In this document: piece by piece, positions 48,112 through 58,145 of the stretch
How positions within the stretch are numbered: position 1 is the first letter of the stretch
Layout: each line of letters starts with the position of its first letter
Source of the DNA: Hyphomicrobiales bacterium
Lineage (GTDB): Bacteria; Pseudomonadota; Alphaproteobacteria; Rhizobiales; Beijerinckiaceae
Direction of reading: 5' to 3'
Assembly: GCA_947455725.1 (NCBI GenBank)
Contig: CANGPL010000005.1
Coordinates: forward strand, 1 to 64,000
DNA: 64,000 bases
Program-made: the position numbers and the translations under genes
The notes under the pieces: generated by a model
Databases searched by the model: none
The model's input: the letters and a program-made list of their open reading frames with translations, nothing else
What the model was told of the DNA's origin: nothing

Positions 48112-50058
48112 ATGTCCGAGAAGCTTTATCCGGTATCTGCCGAGTGGGCGAAACGCGCCTTTGTCGATCAAGCCAAATATGAAGCCATGTACGACGCTTC
48201 GGTGCGCTACCCTGAAGCGTTTTGGGGTGAACATGGCAAGCGGATTGATTGGATCAAGCCATATTCAAAGGTCAAAAATACCTCTTATGAGCCGGGCAAA
48301 GTTCATATTGAGTGGTTTGGTGATGGCACCACCAATGTTTCAATGAATTGCATTGATCGCCATCTCCCCCACCGCGCCAAGCAAACGGCAATCATCTGGG
48401 AAGGGGATGATCCCTCAGAAAGCAAGCACATCACCTATCAAGAACTGCACGACGAAGTGTGCCGTTTCGCCAATGTGTTGAAAAACCATGGCGTGAAAAA
48501 GGGTGACGCCGTTACGCTTTATATGCCGATGATCCCTGAAGCAGCCTATGCCATGCTCGCTTGTGCGCGTATCGGCGCGGTGCATTCGATTGTGTTTGGT
48601 GGTTTCTCACCGGACTCACTCGCGGGCCGCATCGATGGCTGCCAATCGAAGGTTGTGATCACGGCCGATGAAGGCTTACGCGGCGGCAAAAAAGTACCGC
48701 TCAAAGCCAATATGGATGAAGCGTTGAAGCGTGTTCCCGGCCTTGTTACGTCGCAGATCGTTATTCGCCGCACCGGTGGCGATGTGCATATGCAAGACGG
48801 ACGCGACTATTATTACGACATTGAAGCGAAAAATGCCGATGCACAATGCAAGCCTGAGGAGATGGAGGCTGAAGCACCGCTCTTCATCCTCTACACATCA
48901 GGCTCAACCGGCGCACCAAAGGGCGTGGTGCACACGACCGGCGGTTATCTCGTTTACGCCTCAATGACGCATCAATATGTGTTCGATTATCACGATGGTG
49001 ATGTCTACTGGTGCACGGCTGATGTGGGCTGGGTGACGGGCCATTCCTATATTGTTTATGGCCCACTCGCCAATGGCGCGACGACATTGATGTTTGAAGG
49101 TATTCCGACCTATCCCACGATCTCCCGTTTCTGGGAAGTCGTTGATAAACACAAGGTCAATATTTTTTATACGGCACCGACTGCCATTCGCTCGCTGATG
49201 GGTGCCGGCGAAGAGCCGGTTAAGAAAACATCGCGCGCCTCGCTGCGACTGCTTGGCTCGGTCGGTGAGCCGATCAATCCGGAAGCATGGGAATGGTATC
49301 ATCGTGTCGTGGGTGATCACCGCTGCCCGATTGTCGATACCTGGTGGCAGACCGAGACGGGCGGCATTCTTATCACGCCATTGCCGGGTGCGATTGCGCA
49401 AAAGCCGGGTTCCGCCACGCGGCCTTTCTTTGGCGTAAGGCCTGAAATTGTTGATGCCAATGGCACCGTTTTAGAAGGAGCATGTGAGGGTAATCTTGTC
49501 ATCGCGGACAGTTGGCCCGGCCAGATGCGCACCGTTTATGGCGACCATAAACGCTTCATGGAAACCTATTTTGCGACCTATGCGAATAAATATTTCACGG
49601 GGGATGGCTGCCGCCGTGATGCGGACGGATATTATTGGATCACCGGTCGCGTCGATGACGTGATCAATGTCTCCGGTCACCGCATGGGAACGGCGGAAGT
49701 CGAAAGCGCTTTGGTGGCCCATGAAAAAGTGTCCGAAGCCGCCGTCGTTGGCTACCCGCACGATATTAAAGGGCAGGGTATTTATGCCTATGTCACCTTG
49801 ATGAGTGGCACGGAGCCAACCGATACGCTTCGCAAAGAGCTGGTTGGCTGGGTACGCAAGGAAATCGGACCGATTGCTTCGCCCGACCTTATCCAATTTG
49901 CGCCGGGCCTACCTAAAACCCGTTCGGGTAAAATTATGCGCCGTATTCTGCGTAAAATCGCCGAAGATGAGTTTGGTAGCTTAGGGGACACATCGACCTT
50001 ATCCGATCCCACCGTCGTCGATGATTTGATCGCTAATCGGCAGAATAAACGCGGCTAA
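48112..50058 (+). CDS. acs: Acetyl-CoA synthetase
   Basis: AMP-forming ligase making acetyl-CoA from acetate (648 aa). The adenylation P-loop is [20 protein letters not shown], with [16 protein letters not shown] and [40 protein letters not shown] near the C-terminus carries the lysine whose acetylation inactivates the enzyme in other bacteria. SD GGGGAGG precedes the ATG. A strong terminator follows. The 238-bp upstream gap holds no gene; no sigma54 or CRP-type site was recognised in it. Confidence 0.97.
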   Translation: MSEKLYPVSAEWAKRAFVDQAKYEAMYDASVRYPEAFWGEHGKRIDWIKPYSKVKNTSYEPGKVHIEWFGDGTTNVSMNCIDRHLPHRAKQTAIIWEGDDPSESKHITYQELHDEVCRFANVLKNHGVKKGDAVTLYMPMIPEAAYAMLACARIGAVHSIVFGGFSPDSLAGRIDGCQSKVVITADEGLRGGKKVPLKANMDEALKRVPGLVTSQIVIRRTGGDVHMQDGRDYYYDIEAKNADAQCKPEEMEAEAPLFILYTSGSTGAPKGVVHTTGGYLVYASMTHQYVFDYHDGDVYWCTADVGWVTGHSYIVYGPLANGATTLMFEGIPTYPTISRFWEVVDKHKVNIFYTAPTAIRSLMGAGEEPVKKTSRASLRLLGSVGEPINPEAWEWYHRVVGDHRCPIVDTWWQTETGGILITPLPGAIAQKPGSATRPFFGVRPEIVDANGTVLEGACEGNLVIADSWPGQMRTVYGDHKRFMETYFATYANKYFTGDGCRRDADGYYWITGRVDDVINVSGHRMGTAEVESALVAHEKVSEAAVVGYPHDIKGQGIYAYVTLMSGTEPTDTLRKELVGWVRKEIGPIASPDLIQFAPGLPKTRSGKIMRRILRKIAEDEFGSLGDTSTLSDPTVVDDLIANRQNKRG

Positions 50059-50081
50059 ATCTCGGCTTTATTGGATGATTG

Positions 50082-50118
50082 AACACCCCGCGCCTCATCG
50101 GCGCGGGGTGTTTTGTTT
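50082..50118 (+). terminator. Rho-independent terminator after acs
   Basis: Perfect 13-bp stem AACACCCCGCGCC (50082-50094) and GGCGCGGGGTGTT (50100-50112) with loop TCATC, followed by TTGTTTT. It starts 23 bases after the acs stop codon. Confidence 0.93.
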
Positions 50119-50242
50119 TGAGGCCGTAATGATCCGTATGGGATTTTATTAATATTATAGCGTTAGCTATGCAGTATCTTGGCGATCGCATTTCCCTAAT
50201 CGACGGCTGAGGGATTCTGTCTTCTAAGGAGCCATTGACACC

Positions 50243-51649
50243 ATGACCATCGTTCCCATCATTCTTTGTGGCGGCTCCGGCACTCGGTTATGGCCGGTGT
50301 CACGCGATAGTTTTCCAAAGCAGTTTGTGCCGTTGCTGGGTGAACTTTCGACCTTTCAGGCGACCTTGAAGCGGGTGGCGGATGGGGGTCTGTTTGGCAA
50401 GCCCGTGGTGGTGACCAATGAAAAATTCCGCTTTTTGGCTGAAGAACAGGCGGCAGCTGCCGGTATTGCGGTTGATATCATCATGGAGCCCATGCCGCGG
50501 GATTCTGCGGCGGCGATTGCTGCATCGGCGCATTATTTAAAGCACCACCGCGCAGGTACCATTGGCCTAGTCTTGGCCGCCGACCATGTTGTGGCAGATA
50601 TTGCAGGATTTGCGGCAAGCGTCAGGGCTGCTGTGCCCGCCGCCGAAGCGGGCCGGATTGTTACGTTCGGTATTGCGCCTACCCATCCCTCCACGGCCTA
50701 TGGTTATATTCGTCTAGGTGAAGCGGTCGAAGGGGATGCCAAGGCCGTTGCGATGTTTCTGGAAAAGCCGGATGCGGTTAAAGCAGGCCAGCTGATTGCC
50801 GAGGGATGCTTATGGAACTCGGGTAATTTCATGTTCCAGCCCGATGCGATGCTGGCTGAAATTCAAGCCTTCGCACCTGAGATTGCTGATGCCGCTGGTG
50901 AAGCGCTCGCCCATCACACGATGGATTTAGGCGCGCTGCGTTTAGGTGAAGCCGAATTTGCCAAGGCTCCGAAAATCTCAATTGATTACGCCGTGATGCA
51001 AAAAACCAAGCTTGCAGCGGTTGTTAAAGCCTCGTTTGACTGGTCCGATATAGGTACATGGGGCGCGCTGTGGGAGGCCTCAGATCGGGACGATAAAGGC
51101 AACCGTGTCAGCGGCAATGTCACGCTCTTGGGCACGAGCGGCAGTTTGGTTCATTCCGATGATGTCTTAACAACGGTCGCAGGGCTTGATGATGTTGTGG
51201 TTGTTACAACCCGCGATGCCGTCTTTGTTGCAAGCCGTGAGGCGTCGGGAGACGTCAAAAAGCTTGTTGAAGACATGAAAGCCAAAGGGGTTCGCGAGGC
51301 GAGCGAGCATCTAAAAATGTATCGCCCTTGGGGTGCCTATCAGCGCATTGATATTGGCAACCGGTTTCAGGTGAAACGCATCACGGTGAAGCCCGGTGGC
51401 CGCCTGTCACTGCAAAAGCACCACCACCGCTCCGAACACTGGGTTGTTGTCTCGGGCACGGCAGAGGTTACCGTTGGCGACAGAGTGATGGAGCTCCATG
51501 AGAATGAGAGCACTTATATTCCCATTGGGGAGATCCACCGTCTCGCCAATCCCGGCAAAGTGCCGCTCGAAATCATCGAGGTTCAAGTGGGTAGCTACAC
51601 GGGCGAAGACGATATTGTGAGGATCGAGGATGTCTACGGGCGGGGGTAA
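50243..51649 (+). CDS. manC: Mannose-1-phosphate guanylyltransferase / mannose-6-phosphate isomerase
   Basis: Bifunctional type II enzyme (468 aa) making GDP-mannose for polysaccharides. The pyrophosphorylase domain starts with PIILCGGSGTRLWPVSRDSF plus PKQF, the nucleotide-binding signature, and includes LAADHVV and FLEKPD. The C-terminal cupin isomerase domain has PGGRLSLQKHHHRSEHWVVV, with metal-binding His residues, and IPIGEIHRLANPG. SD AAGGAG is 12 bases before the ATG. It stands alone; no other polysaccharide genes are adjacent. Confidence 0.94.
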   Translation: MTIVPIILCGGSGTRLWPVSRDSFPKQFVPLLGELSTFQATLKRVADGGLFGKPVVVTNEKFRFLAEEQAAAAGIAVDIIMEPMPRDSAAAIAASAHYLKHHRAGTIGLVLAADHVVADIAGFAASVRAAVPAAEAGRIVTFGIAPTHPSTAYGYIRLGEAVEGDAKAVAMFLEKPDAVKAGQLIAEGCLWNSGNFMFQPDAMLAEIQAFAPEIADAAGEALAHHTMDLGALRLGEAEFAKAPKISIDYAVMQKTKLAAVVKASFDWSDIGTWGALWEASDRDDKGNRVSGNVTLLGTSGSLVHSDDVLTTVAGLDDVVVVTTRDAVFVASREASGDVKKLVEDMKAKGVREASEHLKMYRPWGAYQRIDIGNRFQVKRITVKPGGRLSLQKHHHRSEHWVVVSGTAEVTVGDRVMELHENESTYIPIGEIHRLANPGKVPLEIIEVQVGSYTGEDDIVRIEDVYGRG

Positions 51650-51735
51650 GCCATTTTCCTTCTAAAAAGGCTCGACGAACGGTTTTTCTCATGACACCTT
51701 TCAACGGGATTTCTTAATCAGCCGCTGCGTGTATC

Positions 51736-52440
51736 GTGAAAAAGCCCATCCTTATTGTCTTGCACCAGGAACAATCCTCGCCCGGTCGGGTAGGCTTTGA
51801 GCTTCGTAAGCGCGGCTATTCGCTTGATATTCGCCGTCCACCGCTTGGCGATCCGCTTCCGGATTCAGCAGCGCATCATTCTGGCATGGTTGTATTCGGT
51901 GGCCCGATGAGCGCCAATGACCCTGATGCGTGGATTACCGACGAGCTACGCTGCATTGAGCGGTTCAATCAAGCAGACGTGCCTTATCTTGGGCTCTGCT
52001 TGGGCGCGCAAATGCTTTGTCGCGTTGTTGGCGCGCGCGTCTATAAGCATCCGGAGGAAGAGACCGAGATCGGCTATTATGATCTCTCGCCAACAAAAGC
52101 GGGATTGGCTTTGTCGCAGCAATGGGGTGGGGATTGGCCAACCCAAGTCTATCATTGGCACCGTGAAGGGTTTGACCTGCCAAAAGGCGCCGAATTATTG
52201 GCCGAAGGTCGCTCGTTCCCCCATCAGGCTTTCAGGCTGGGGCAGCACGGATATGGGCTGCAATTCCACCCCGAAGTGACGTATGCGATGATCTGTCGGT
52301 GGACCACGCGTGCCTTTGAGCGCATGAACCACAAAGGGGCGCAGGAACCTCACGAGCATCGGTCAGGCTGGTTTCAGCATGACCACGCCGTCAAACTATG
52401 GCTTGATGGCTTTCTCGATCATTGGCTGCCAGCGACTTAA
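51736..52440 (+). CDS. Class I glutamine amidotransferase-like protein
   Basis: Stand-alone GATase-1 domain (234 aa). The nucleophile Cys lies in YLGLCLGAQMLCRVVGA (about residues 93-109), and the His-Glu pair in LQFHPEVTYAM. GMVVFGGPMSANDPDAW is another conserved block. It has no fused synthetase, so it could be a GuaA-like or gamma-glutamyl hydrolase-type enzyme; the partner is not apparent. GTG start at 51736. Convergent with hpt, 5 bp apart. Confidence 0.85.
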   Translation: MKKPILIVLHQEQSSPGRVGFELRKRGYSLDIRRPPLGDPLPDSAAHHSGMVVFGGPMSANDPDAWITDELRCIERFNQADVPYLGLCLGAQMLCRVVGARVYKHPEEETEIGYYDLSPTKAGLALSQQWGGDWPTQVYHWHREGFDLPKGAELLAEGRSFPHQAFRLGQHGYGLQFHPEVTYAMICRWTTRAFERMNHKGAQEPHEHRSGWFQHDHAVKLWLDGFLDHWLPAT

Positions 52441-52445
52441 ATCCG

Positions 52446-52988
52446 CTATTCGCCCGCTTCGGTTTCGACGACGCCGATATAAGGGAGCTGCCGATACGAA
52501 TGCGCGACATCCATACCATAGCCAACGACGAACAGGTCGGGGCAGGAAAATCCGACAAAGTCCGCTTCAATCGAAACAGCGCGCTTACCGGGCTTTTCAA
52601 GCAGGCAGCAGGTTAACACGCGAGCGCCACGGGCTGATAAAAGGTCTTTCGCAAATGCAATCGTACGGCCCGATTCAAGAATATCGTCGATCAGGATCAC
52701 ATCGCGGTCACGAACATCGCTTTCGACATCTTTCAGAATGACAACTTGGCCAGACGAGACGGTTGCATCGCGATAGCTCGATAAATGCATGAATTCGACT
52801 TGCGGCATTAAACCCTCATGATGCAAGGCGCGCATTAAATCGGCGGCAAACATGAAGCTGCCTTTTAAAATGGCAACGATCAGAAGATCTTTCGGGTTGC
52901 GCTTTGCAATTTCCGCCGCAATTTCTTGATTGCGGCGTGCGATCTTGTTCTCATCGATCAGAACGCGAACTCGTCTTTCCTGTACCAT
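52446..52988 (-). CDS. hpt: Hypoxanthine phosphoribosyltransferase
   Basis: Purine salvage enzyme (180 aa) converting hypoxanthine, and usually guanine, to nucleotides. The PRPP loop is RDVILIDDILESGRTIAFAK (about residues 93-112). LLIVAILKGSFMFAADLMRA near the N-terminus and FVGFSCPDLFVVGYGMD are characteristic of type I HPRTs. It follows the zinc-ribbon gene in the same direction, with 42 bp between. Confidence 0.95.
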   Translation of the reverse strand: MVQERRVRVLIDENKIARRNQEIAAEIAKRNPKDLLIVAILKGSFMFAADLMRALHHEGLMPQVEFMHLSSYRDATVSSGQVVILKDVESDVRDRDVILIDDILESGRTIAFAKDLLSARGARVLTCCLLEKPGKRAVSIEADFVGFSCPDLFVVGYGMDVAHSYRQLPYIGVVETEAGE

Positions 52989-53030
52989 CGTCTATTCCGA
53001 TCCGAACAAGGGCGCTTCCTCCGCCCTTTA

Positions 53031-53672
53031 TCAGGCGCCGGAAAATTTGATGCTAATGTTCTTAGCGTCCCTTGGCGGTGAGGCAAGTCTTGCTTTGAAG
53101 CTTACCGGCTCACCTTTCGATATTGTTGGGGCCGGTGAGGGAATCATCCACTGAAAAATTGTATTTTCGGCCTCATCCCGCATGGTGAACTGGATTTCAG
53201 GTAATTTCTTTGACATTTCCGAATCGGACCGGATTTCACCTTCGATAAGGAGAGAGGTTTCTCCTCTATCTGACCCGATCGACGTTTTCACATTGGCGAA
53301 CGAAATACCTTGAAGGCCATTACCGGGTATCACGGCATCAATCCATCCAAAAGCGCGGGAAACAATCGATTCAGCGCCATTATTGAGGACAATAGCGGCC
53401 AATCCTGCCATTGCTGCGGCTGTCGCACCTAAGGTGACAAGCTTCAAATAAGGCCGCTTTTTATAGCCAGGTTGGTTCTTATGTGCTGAAACGACGTCAG
53501 AATTATCTGCCGTGTTGTGCAATTCGTCCGACTGGATCGTCGTTGGATCTTGAATTTCTTCCGGCCGCCAAGATGTCTGACACGCCCCGCAGCGTACCAA
53601 TTTTTGGTTTTGGCCAAGATCGGCAGCGCGGACGAGATAGGATCGGGAGCAATTTGGACAGACGATCAACAT
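53031..53672 (-). CDS. MJ0042-type zinc-ribbon membrane protein
   Basis: Protein of 213 aa. The N-terminus MLIVCPNCSRSYLVRAADLG with VRCGACQTSWR forms a CxxC...CxxC zinc ribbon of the MJ0042 family. One transmembrane helix (about residues 80-97, LVTLGATAAAMAGLAAIVL) is followed by an extracytoplasmic beta-rich domain ending FKARLASPPRDAKNISIKFS. Similar proteins are encoded divergently from ftsE in many alphaproteobacteria; function unknown, possibly envelope-related. Confidence 0.88.
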   Translation of the reverse strand: MLIVCPNCSRSYLVRAADLGQNQKLVRCGACQTSWRPEEIQDPTTIQSDELHNTADNSDVVSAHKNQPGYKKRPYLKLVTLGATAAAMAGLAAIVLNNGAESIVSRAFGWIDAVIPGNGLQGISFANVKTSIGSDRGETSLLIEGEIRSDSEMSKKLPEIQFTMRDEAENTIFQWMIPSPAPTISKGEPVSFKARLASPPRDAKNISIKFSGA

Positions 53673-53760
53673 GACGAATCAGCTATGATGTTCAAATGGG
53701 ACGAAAATTCGCTTCGGCCCGCATCATGCACCCACGACCTTAAAGAAGGTTGAAAGTTCT

Positions 53761-54465
53761 TTGCAGGCTTTTCCTTATCGCTCCGCCGGGGAGCTTGTCC
53801 GCTTTGAGAATGTCGGTTTGCGTTACGGCGTCGGGGCGGAAACCCTGACGGATGTCAGCTTTTCAATCGAGCCACAGTCGTTTCAGTTTCTAACCGGTGC
53901 TTCGGGTACTGGAAAGACGACTTTGTTGCGTTTGATCATGCAGGCTTTAAAGCCAACGCGTGGAACCGTTGTTCTCTTCGGACAGGATACCAGCCTGCTC
54001 GAAAAAGATGGATTAACCGCTCTTCGTCGGCGAATGGGTATCGTTTTTCAAGATTTTCGACTGCTTGATCACCTTACGACCTATGAAAACGTGGCTCTTC
54101 CCTTGAAAGTCCAAGGCCGTGATGAGGTCACCTATCGCGCCGAGGTAACCGAATTATTGAGTTGGGTTGGCTTGGGCGATCTCATCCATGCCAAGCCACC
54201 GGTGCTTTCTGGCGGGGAGAAGCAACGCGCCTCAATCGCGCGCGCCCTCGTCGCCCAGCCCGAATTGCTGCTTGCCGATGAGCCAACCGGTAATGTTGAC
54301 CCGTCTTTGGCGCGTCGTTTGTTGCGGCTTTTTGTTGAAATGAACCGTTCCGGCACCGCCATTCTTATCGCAACCCATGATCTCGGTCTCATGGACCAGA
54401 TTGAAGGCGCCCGTCGCCTCGTTTTAGCGGATCGTCGTCTCTATGCTGAGGCCAGCGATGTCTGA
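53761..54465 (+). CDS. ftsE: Cell division ATP-binding protein FtsE
   Basis: ABC ATPase (234 aa) that with FtsX controls septal peptidoglycan hydrolysis through EnvC-like activators. Walker A is LTGASGTGKTTLLRLIM, the signature LSGGEKQRASIARALVAQP, and Walker B LLLADEPTGNVDPSLA. FGQDTSLLEKDGLTALRRRM and IVFQDFRLLDHLTTYENVAL are typical FtsE. The TTG at 53761 is the first usable start in frame, 11 bases after AAAGAAGG. An EnvC homologue is encoded 5 kb downstream. Confidence 0.94.
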   Translation: MQAFPYRSAGELVRFENVGLRYGVGAETLTDVSFSIEPQSFQFLTGASGTGKTTLLRLIMQALKPTRGTVVLFGQDTSLLEKDGLTALRRRMGIVFQDFRLLDHLTTYENVALPLKVQGRDEVTYRAEVTELLSWVGLGDLIHAKPPVLSGGEKQRASIARALVAQPELLLADEPTGNVDPSLARRLLRLFVEMNRSGTAILIATHDLGLMDQIEGARRLVLADRRLYAEASDV

Positions 54466-55405
54466 AAATCGCTTCGTGCAGCCGGTATTTTATGGACGAT
54501 TGAGACGATTATTACCGCTTTTCCGGCGGGATCCGTTGGTCGCGGCCGATCAGGTGACCGATCGTGCGCTCATTACCGTCGTCGCCATTTTGACCTTTTT
54601 AGCCGCAATCACCGCAGGTGCAGCGCAATTTGCCGTCGGAACCGCCATGCATTGGCGGGTTATGATGGCGTCCGAATTGACCGTACAGCTCAAACCACAA
54701 GGCGCACGGTCTATTGATGCCGATATTGTGCGGGTTAGCGATATTCTTCGAGGCACTCCCGGTATTACCACCGTGAAAACACTCTCTCGCGACGAATCCG
54801 CCAAGCTCTTGGAGCCATGGATTGGTTCCGCTTCCTCTCTCGAGAGCCTGCCCATACCGCGTCTCATTACGGTCAGAATTGATACGGATCAGCCGCCCGA
54901 TCTCGTGGCTCTACGAAAGGCAATATCGGACGCTGTTCCCGCCGCAAGCCTTGATGACCATCGAACATGGACCAAAAAATTGGGTCGCTTGTCCGATATC
55001 TTTCTGACCTCAGCCGCGATTGCGCTGGTGCTCGTTATCGTAGCGACAGGTCTAACGATTGTCTTTGCAACGCGCGGCGCGATGGCTGGCAATCGCGAGA
55101 TCATCGAGGTTTTGCATTTTATTGGGGCGGATGACCGCTATATCGCCGCCCAATTTCAGAGCCATTTCGCCGTTTTGGGGGTTCGGGGCGGGTTAATCGG
55201 CGGCGGAGCAGCGCTTTTATTAATCCTCGCCCTTAAAATTGGCTCGGCAGCCTCCCTCACGGTCGATTTTTCCGGAAGCGTTAGCCCCGGTCTTCTTGAC
55301 TGGGCAACTGTCCTCGTCACGTTTGCCGTGATTGTCTTGGTGGGGCTTGTTGCAGGTGTCGCGTCGCGGATTACTGTCTATCGGACCATTGGGCGCCTAT
55401 CCTGA
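54458..55405 (+). CDS. ftsX: Cell division protein FtsX
   Basis: Four-span inner-membrane partner of FtsE (315 aa). A basic cytoplasmic N-terminus precedes helix 1 (ALITVVAILTFLAAITAGAA). A periplasmic domain of about 100 residues follows (ASELTVQLKPQGARSIDADI onward), then three C-terminal helices with EVLHFIGADDRYIAAQFQSH, conserved in FtsX. ATG 54458 is chosen because GAGG lies 6 bases upstream and it overlaps ftsE by 8 bp; an ATG at 54443 is in frame but poorly placed. Confidence 0.93.
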   Translation: MSENRFVQPVFYGRLRRLLPLFRRDPLVAADQVTDRALITVVAILTFLAAITAGAAQFAVGTAMHWRVMMASELTVQLKPQGARSIDADIVRVSDILRGTPGITTVKTLSRDESAKLLEPWIGSASSLESLPIPRLITVRIDTDQPPDLVALRKAISDAVPAASLDDHRTWTKKLGRLSDIFLTSAAIALVLVIVATGLTIVFATRGAMAGNREIIEVLHFIGADDRYIAAQFQSHFAVLGVRGGLIGGGAALLLILALKIGSAASLTVDFSGSVSPGLLDWATVLVTFAVIVLVGLVAGVASRITVYRTIGRLS

Positions 55406-55552
55406 TCATACGATGCGTGATTTAGCTCCAAAACAATGAAAACAGGCTCGCGAAAAGTGGATCTTTGGTTTACGGATCAACGAAAGATGATCCAATTTGC
55501 GGTGTGAAATGGCTTTTAATGGCCTTGGTCGACTGAAAGAAGAAGGTTCTCA

Positions 55553-56272
55553 ATGCCGATAAGGGCGTTTTTCTTTATGGTAGCTCTCTATCTCAGTCTG
55601 ATCGCGTTTATGCTGGTTGGCCTGATCGTGCTCATCCTGCCTCGCCGCGCTATGACCGTCTTGGCAAGGGCCTGGGGGCATTATTTTCTTTGGTTATGTC
55701 GCGTATTAGGCGGCATCAAGGTTGAATTTCGCGGGCTTCAAAATATCCCCAAAGGCCCGTTGCTGGTGGCAGCTAAACACCAATCGGTCTGGGAAACCTT
55801 TATGTTGTTGGGATTGTTTGACGATCCCTGCTTCATTCTGAAACGTGAACTCACCTTCATCCCGTTTTTCGGTTGGTTCATTTATAAAATGCGTAATGTG
55901 CCGATTAATCGAAAAGACGGTTCACGCGCTTTGATTAAATTGACGCGCGCCGCAGATCGCGAAATTCATGCCGATAAGGGGCGTCAAATACTGGTTTTCC
56001 CCGAAGGCACACGTCGGCCGCCGGGGGCTCCTCCGGCCTATCGCTTTGGTGTTGCAAAGCTTTACGAAGTGCTCAATGTGCCATGCCTTCCCATTGGTTT
56101 GAATTCAGGCGTCTATTGGCCTCGCCGCTCGATGAAACTCAAACGCGGAACGATCATTGTCGATATCATGCCACCCATTCAGCCTGGCCTAGAACGCAAT
56201 GAATTTTTTGCGTTGGTTCAAGAACAAATCGAACGCAGTTCTAACCAATTGATCGCCGAGGCTTCTCGGTGA
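55553..56272 (+). CDS. plsC: 1-acyl-sn-glycerol-3-phosphate acyltransferase
   Basis: Membrane acyltransferase (239 aa) converting lysophosphatidate to phosphatidate. One N-terminal hydrophobic helix precedes AAKHQSVWETFMLLGLFDDP. The catalytic H-x4-D box appears as H-x4-E here, as in related alphaproteobacterial enzymes. RELTFIPFFGWFIYK and FPEGTRRPPG are the glycerol-phosphate-binding blocks. The 147 bp before it contains repeated GGATC-type segments and no gene; some Rhizobiales have a ydcF-like gene in that place. Confidence 0.92.
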   Translation: MPIRAFFFMVALYLSLIAFMLVGLIVLILPRRAMTVLARAWGHYFLWLCRVLGGIKVEFRGLQNIPKGPLLVAAKHQSVWETFMLLGLFDDPCFILKRELTFIPFFGWFIYKMRNVPINRKDGSRALIKLTRAADREIHADKGRQILVFPEGTRRPPGAPPAYRFGVAKLYEVLNVPCLPIGLNSGVYWPRRSMKLKRGTIIVDIMPPIQPGLERNEFFALVQEQIERSSNQLIAEASR

Positions 56273-56344
56273 TGTCGGCGTTTTCATATGTGCGCCAGCG
56301 GTATGTTCAGCCTGCCTTTTGCCGGCAATTAATCGGATTGCGGC

Positions 56345-58114
56345 ATGTCGGATAAGCCAAATTTAAAAACGCTTGTCAGTGATTTTGGCGTCCTAAAAAG
56401 GCTCGTCGCCGAAAATCTCCGCGTGTTTCTTCCGCGTTACGCCATCGCTATTTTTTGCATGGCGATTGTCGCTACGGCCACGGGCTTCAGCGCATGGATC
56501 ATGCGTGATTTGATCAATAAGGTTTTCATTGATCGTGACGCCAGCGTGATGTTTTTTATCTGCGGAAGCGTTGCAATTATTTATATTCTCAAAGGCCTTG
56601 CTTCGTATGGGCAGGAAGTGATCTTAGCGCGCATTGGCAATGCTATCGTCGCCGCAACCCAGCGCAAAATCTTTAACGCCATTCTTGCGCAAGACGTGCC
56701 CTTTTTTCAAAAGAATGCCTCATCGGATCTCGTCACGCGGATTACGTATAACGCTCAAGCCGCAAGCTCGGCGCTTAATCTCATTGCGACATCGTTAGGT
56801 CGAGATCTTCTAACGGTCGCAGGTCTTTTATTCGTGATGATCTCGCAAGATATCGTGTTAACCGGCATCGCTTTGATTGGACTGCCTGTTTTATTTGGTG
56901 TGGTCACTCAGCTTTTGCGCCGTGTTCGAATTCTTTTTGGCAGCGAAGTACGCTCGGTCGCAGCCACCGTTGCCACCATTCAAGAAGCCATTCACGGTAT
57001 CCGCGTTATTAAAGCCTTTCGGCTTGAAGACGCGATGCGCCAGCGCATGGCAGGCTCTGTGGGATCGGTTGAACGCCTGTCTAATCGCATGGTTGGCGTG
57101 CAGGCCGTCACCGTTCCCTTGATTGACACGCTGGGCGGTATTGCCGTTTCAAGCGTGATTTTTTACGGCGGGTGGCGCGTGATTTATGAGGGCGCGACGC
57201 CGGGTGAGTTTTTTTCATTCATCACCGCTCTTTTGATGATGACGGAACCCGCTCGTCGTCTTGCGCGGTTGCATTTGTCACTAGCGGCATCGGCTGTTGG
57301 TGTTCGAATGCTTTATGAATTGGTTGATTTGCCGCCATCCACCATGGACAAGGTCGATGCACAACCTTTGAATCTCATAAAGGGTGATATCGTCTTATCG
57401 TCTGTTTCATTCGGCTATGATGCTGAATCACCCATTCTTCATGATGTTAATTTGCAAGCTAAGGGCGGTGAAATCACGGCGCTTGTTGGCCTCTCTGGAA
57501 GCGGTAAATCAAGCATCTTTAATTTGATCATGCGCTTCTGGTCGCCGCAAAGCGGCAAGGTCATGATTGACGGTCAATCGTTGTCTGACATTGCTTCAGC
57601 CTCGCTCTATGATCATATTTCGCTGGTCGGTCAGGATGTCTTTTTGTTCGAAGGCACAATTGCTGAGAATATAATGCGCGGCATGCCCGATGCCAGCGAG
57701 CAGGACATGATCGAAGCAGCGCGCAAAGCTGCCGCACATGACTTCATCATGTCGTTGCCGGATGGCTACGCAACCATCGTCGGCGAGTTCGGCAGCAAAT
57801 TATCGGGCGGTCAACGCCAGCGTATTGCAATTGCGCGTGCGTTTCTAAAAGATGCGCCCATCTTGCTGCTTGATGAACCGACTTCTGCTTTGGATGCTGA
57901 ATCGGATGCCGCGATCCAAGAGGCTCTGTCCCGTTTGATGCATGGCCGCACAACCCTCATCATCGCTCATCGGCTCGCAACGGTTGCGCATGCGAATACG
58001 ATTTATGTTCTTGATCAGGGACGTATTGTTGAACAGGGCCCGCACAAAGAGGTTCTTGCAAAAGGCGGCGTCTATTCTCGCCTCTATGACTTACAATTTG
58101 CAGGCACAGATTGA
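56345..58114 (+). CDS. MsbA-like ABC exporter (fused permease-ATPase)
   Basis: Half-transporter (589 aa) with six membrane helices followed by an ATPase domain. Permease marks include QRKIFNAILAQDVPFFQKNA and IQEAIHGIRVIKAFRLED. ATPase marks are LVGLSGSGKSSIFNLIMRFW (Walker A), LSGGQRQRIAIARAFLKDAP, LLLDEPTSALDAESD and IIAHRLATVAHANTIYVLDQ. It works as a homodimer and probably flips a lipid or lipid-linked sugar. The neighbouring plsC fits an envelope role, but drug export cannot be excluded. Confidence 0.9.
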   Translation: MSDKPNLKTLVSDFGVLKRLVAENLRVFLPRYAIAIFCMAIVATATGFSAWIMRDLINKVFIDRDASVMFFICGSVAIIYILKGLASYGQEVILARIGNAIVAATQRKIFNAILAQDVPFFQKNASSDLVTRITYNAQAASSALNLIATSLGRDLLTVAGLLFVMISQDIVLTGIALIGLPVLFGVVTQLLRRVRILFGSEVRSVAATVATIQEAIHGIRVIKAFRLEDAMRQRMAGSVGSVERLSNRMVGVQAVTVPLIDTLGGIAVSSVIFYGGWRVIYEGATPGEFFSFITALLMMTEPARRLARLHLSLAASAVGVRMLYELVDLPPSTMDKVDAQPLNLIKGDIVLSSVSFGYDAESPILHDVNLQAKGGEITALVGLSGSGKSSIFNLIMRFWSPQSGKVMIDGQSLSDIASASLYDHISLVGQDVFLFEGTIAENIMRGMPDASEQDMIEAARKAAAHDFIMSLPDGYATIVGEFGSKLSGGQRQRIAIARAFLKDAPILLLDEPTSALDAESDAAIQEALSRLMHGRTTLIIAHRLATVAHANTIYVLDQGRIVEQGPHKEVLAKGGVYSRLYDLQFAGTD

Positions 58115-58145
58115 ATAGCATTCGAAATTCGGCAAAGATCATTGG

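Noticed and set aside
55430-55500. Possible decayed dispersed repeat before plsC with several GGATC segments
   Set aside because: It resembles common rhizobial intergenic repeats in places, but no clear inverted arms or second copy in the window supports it.
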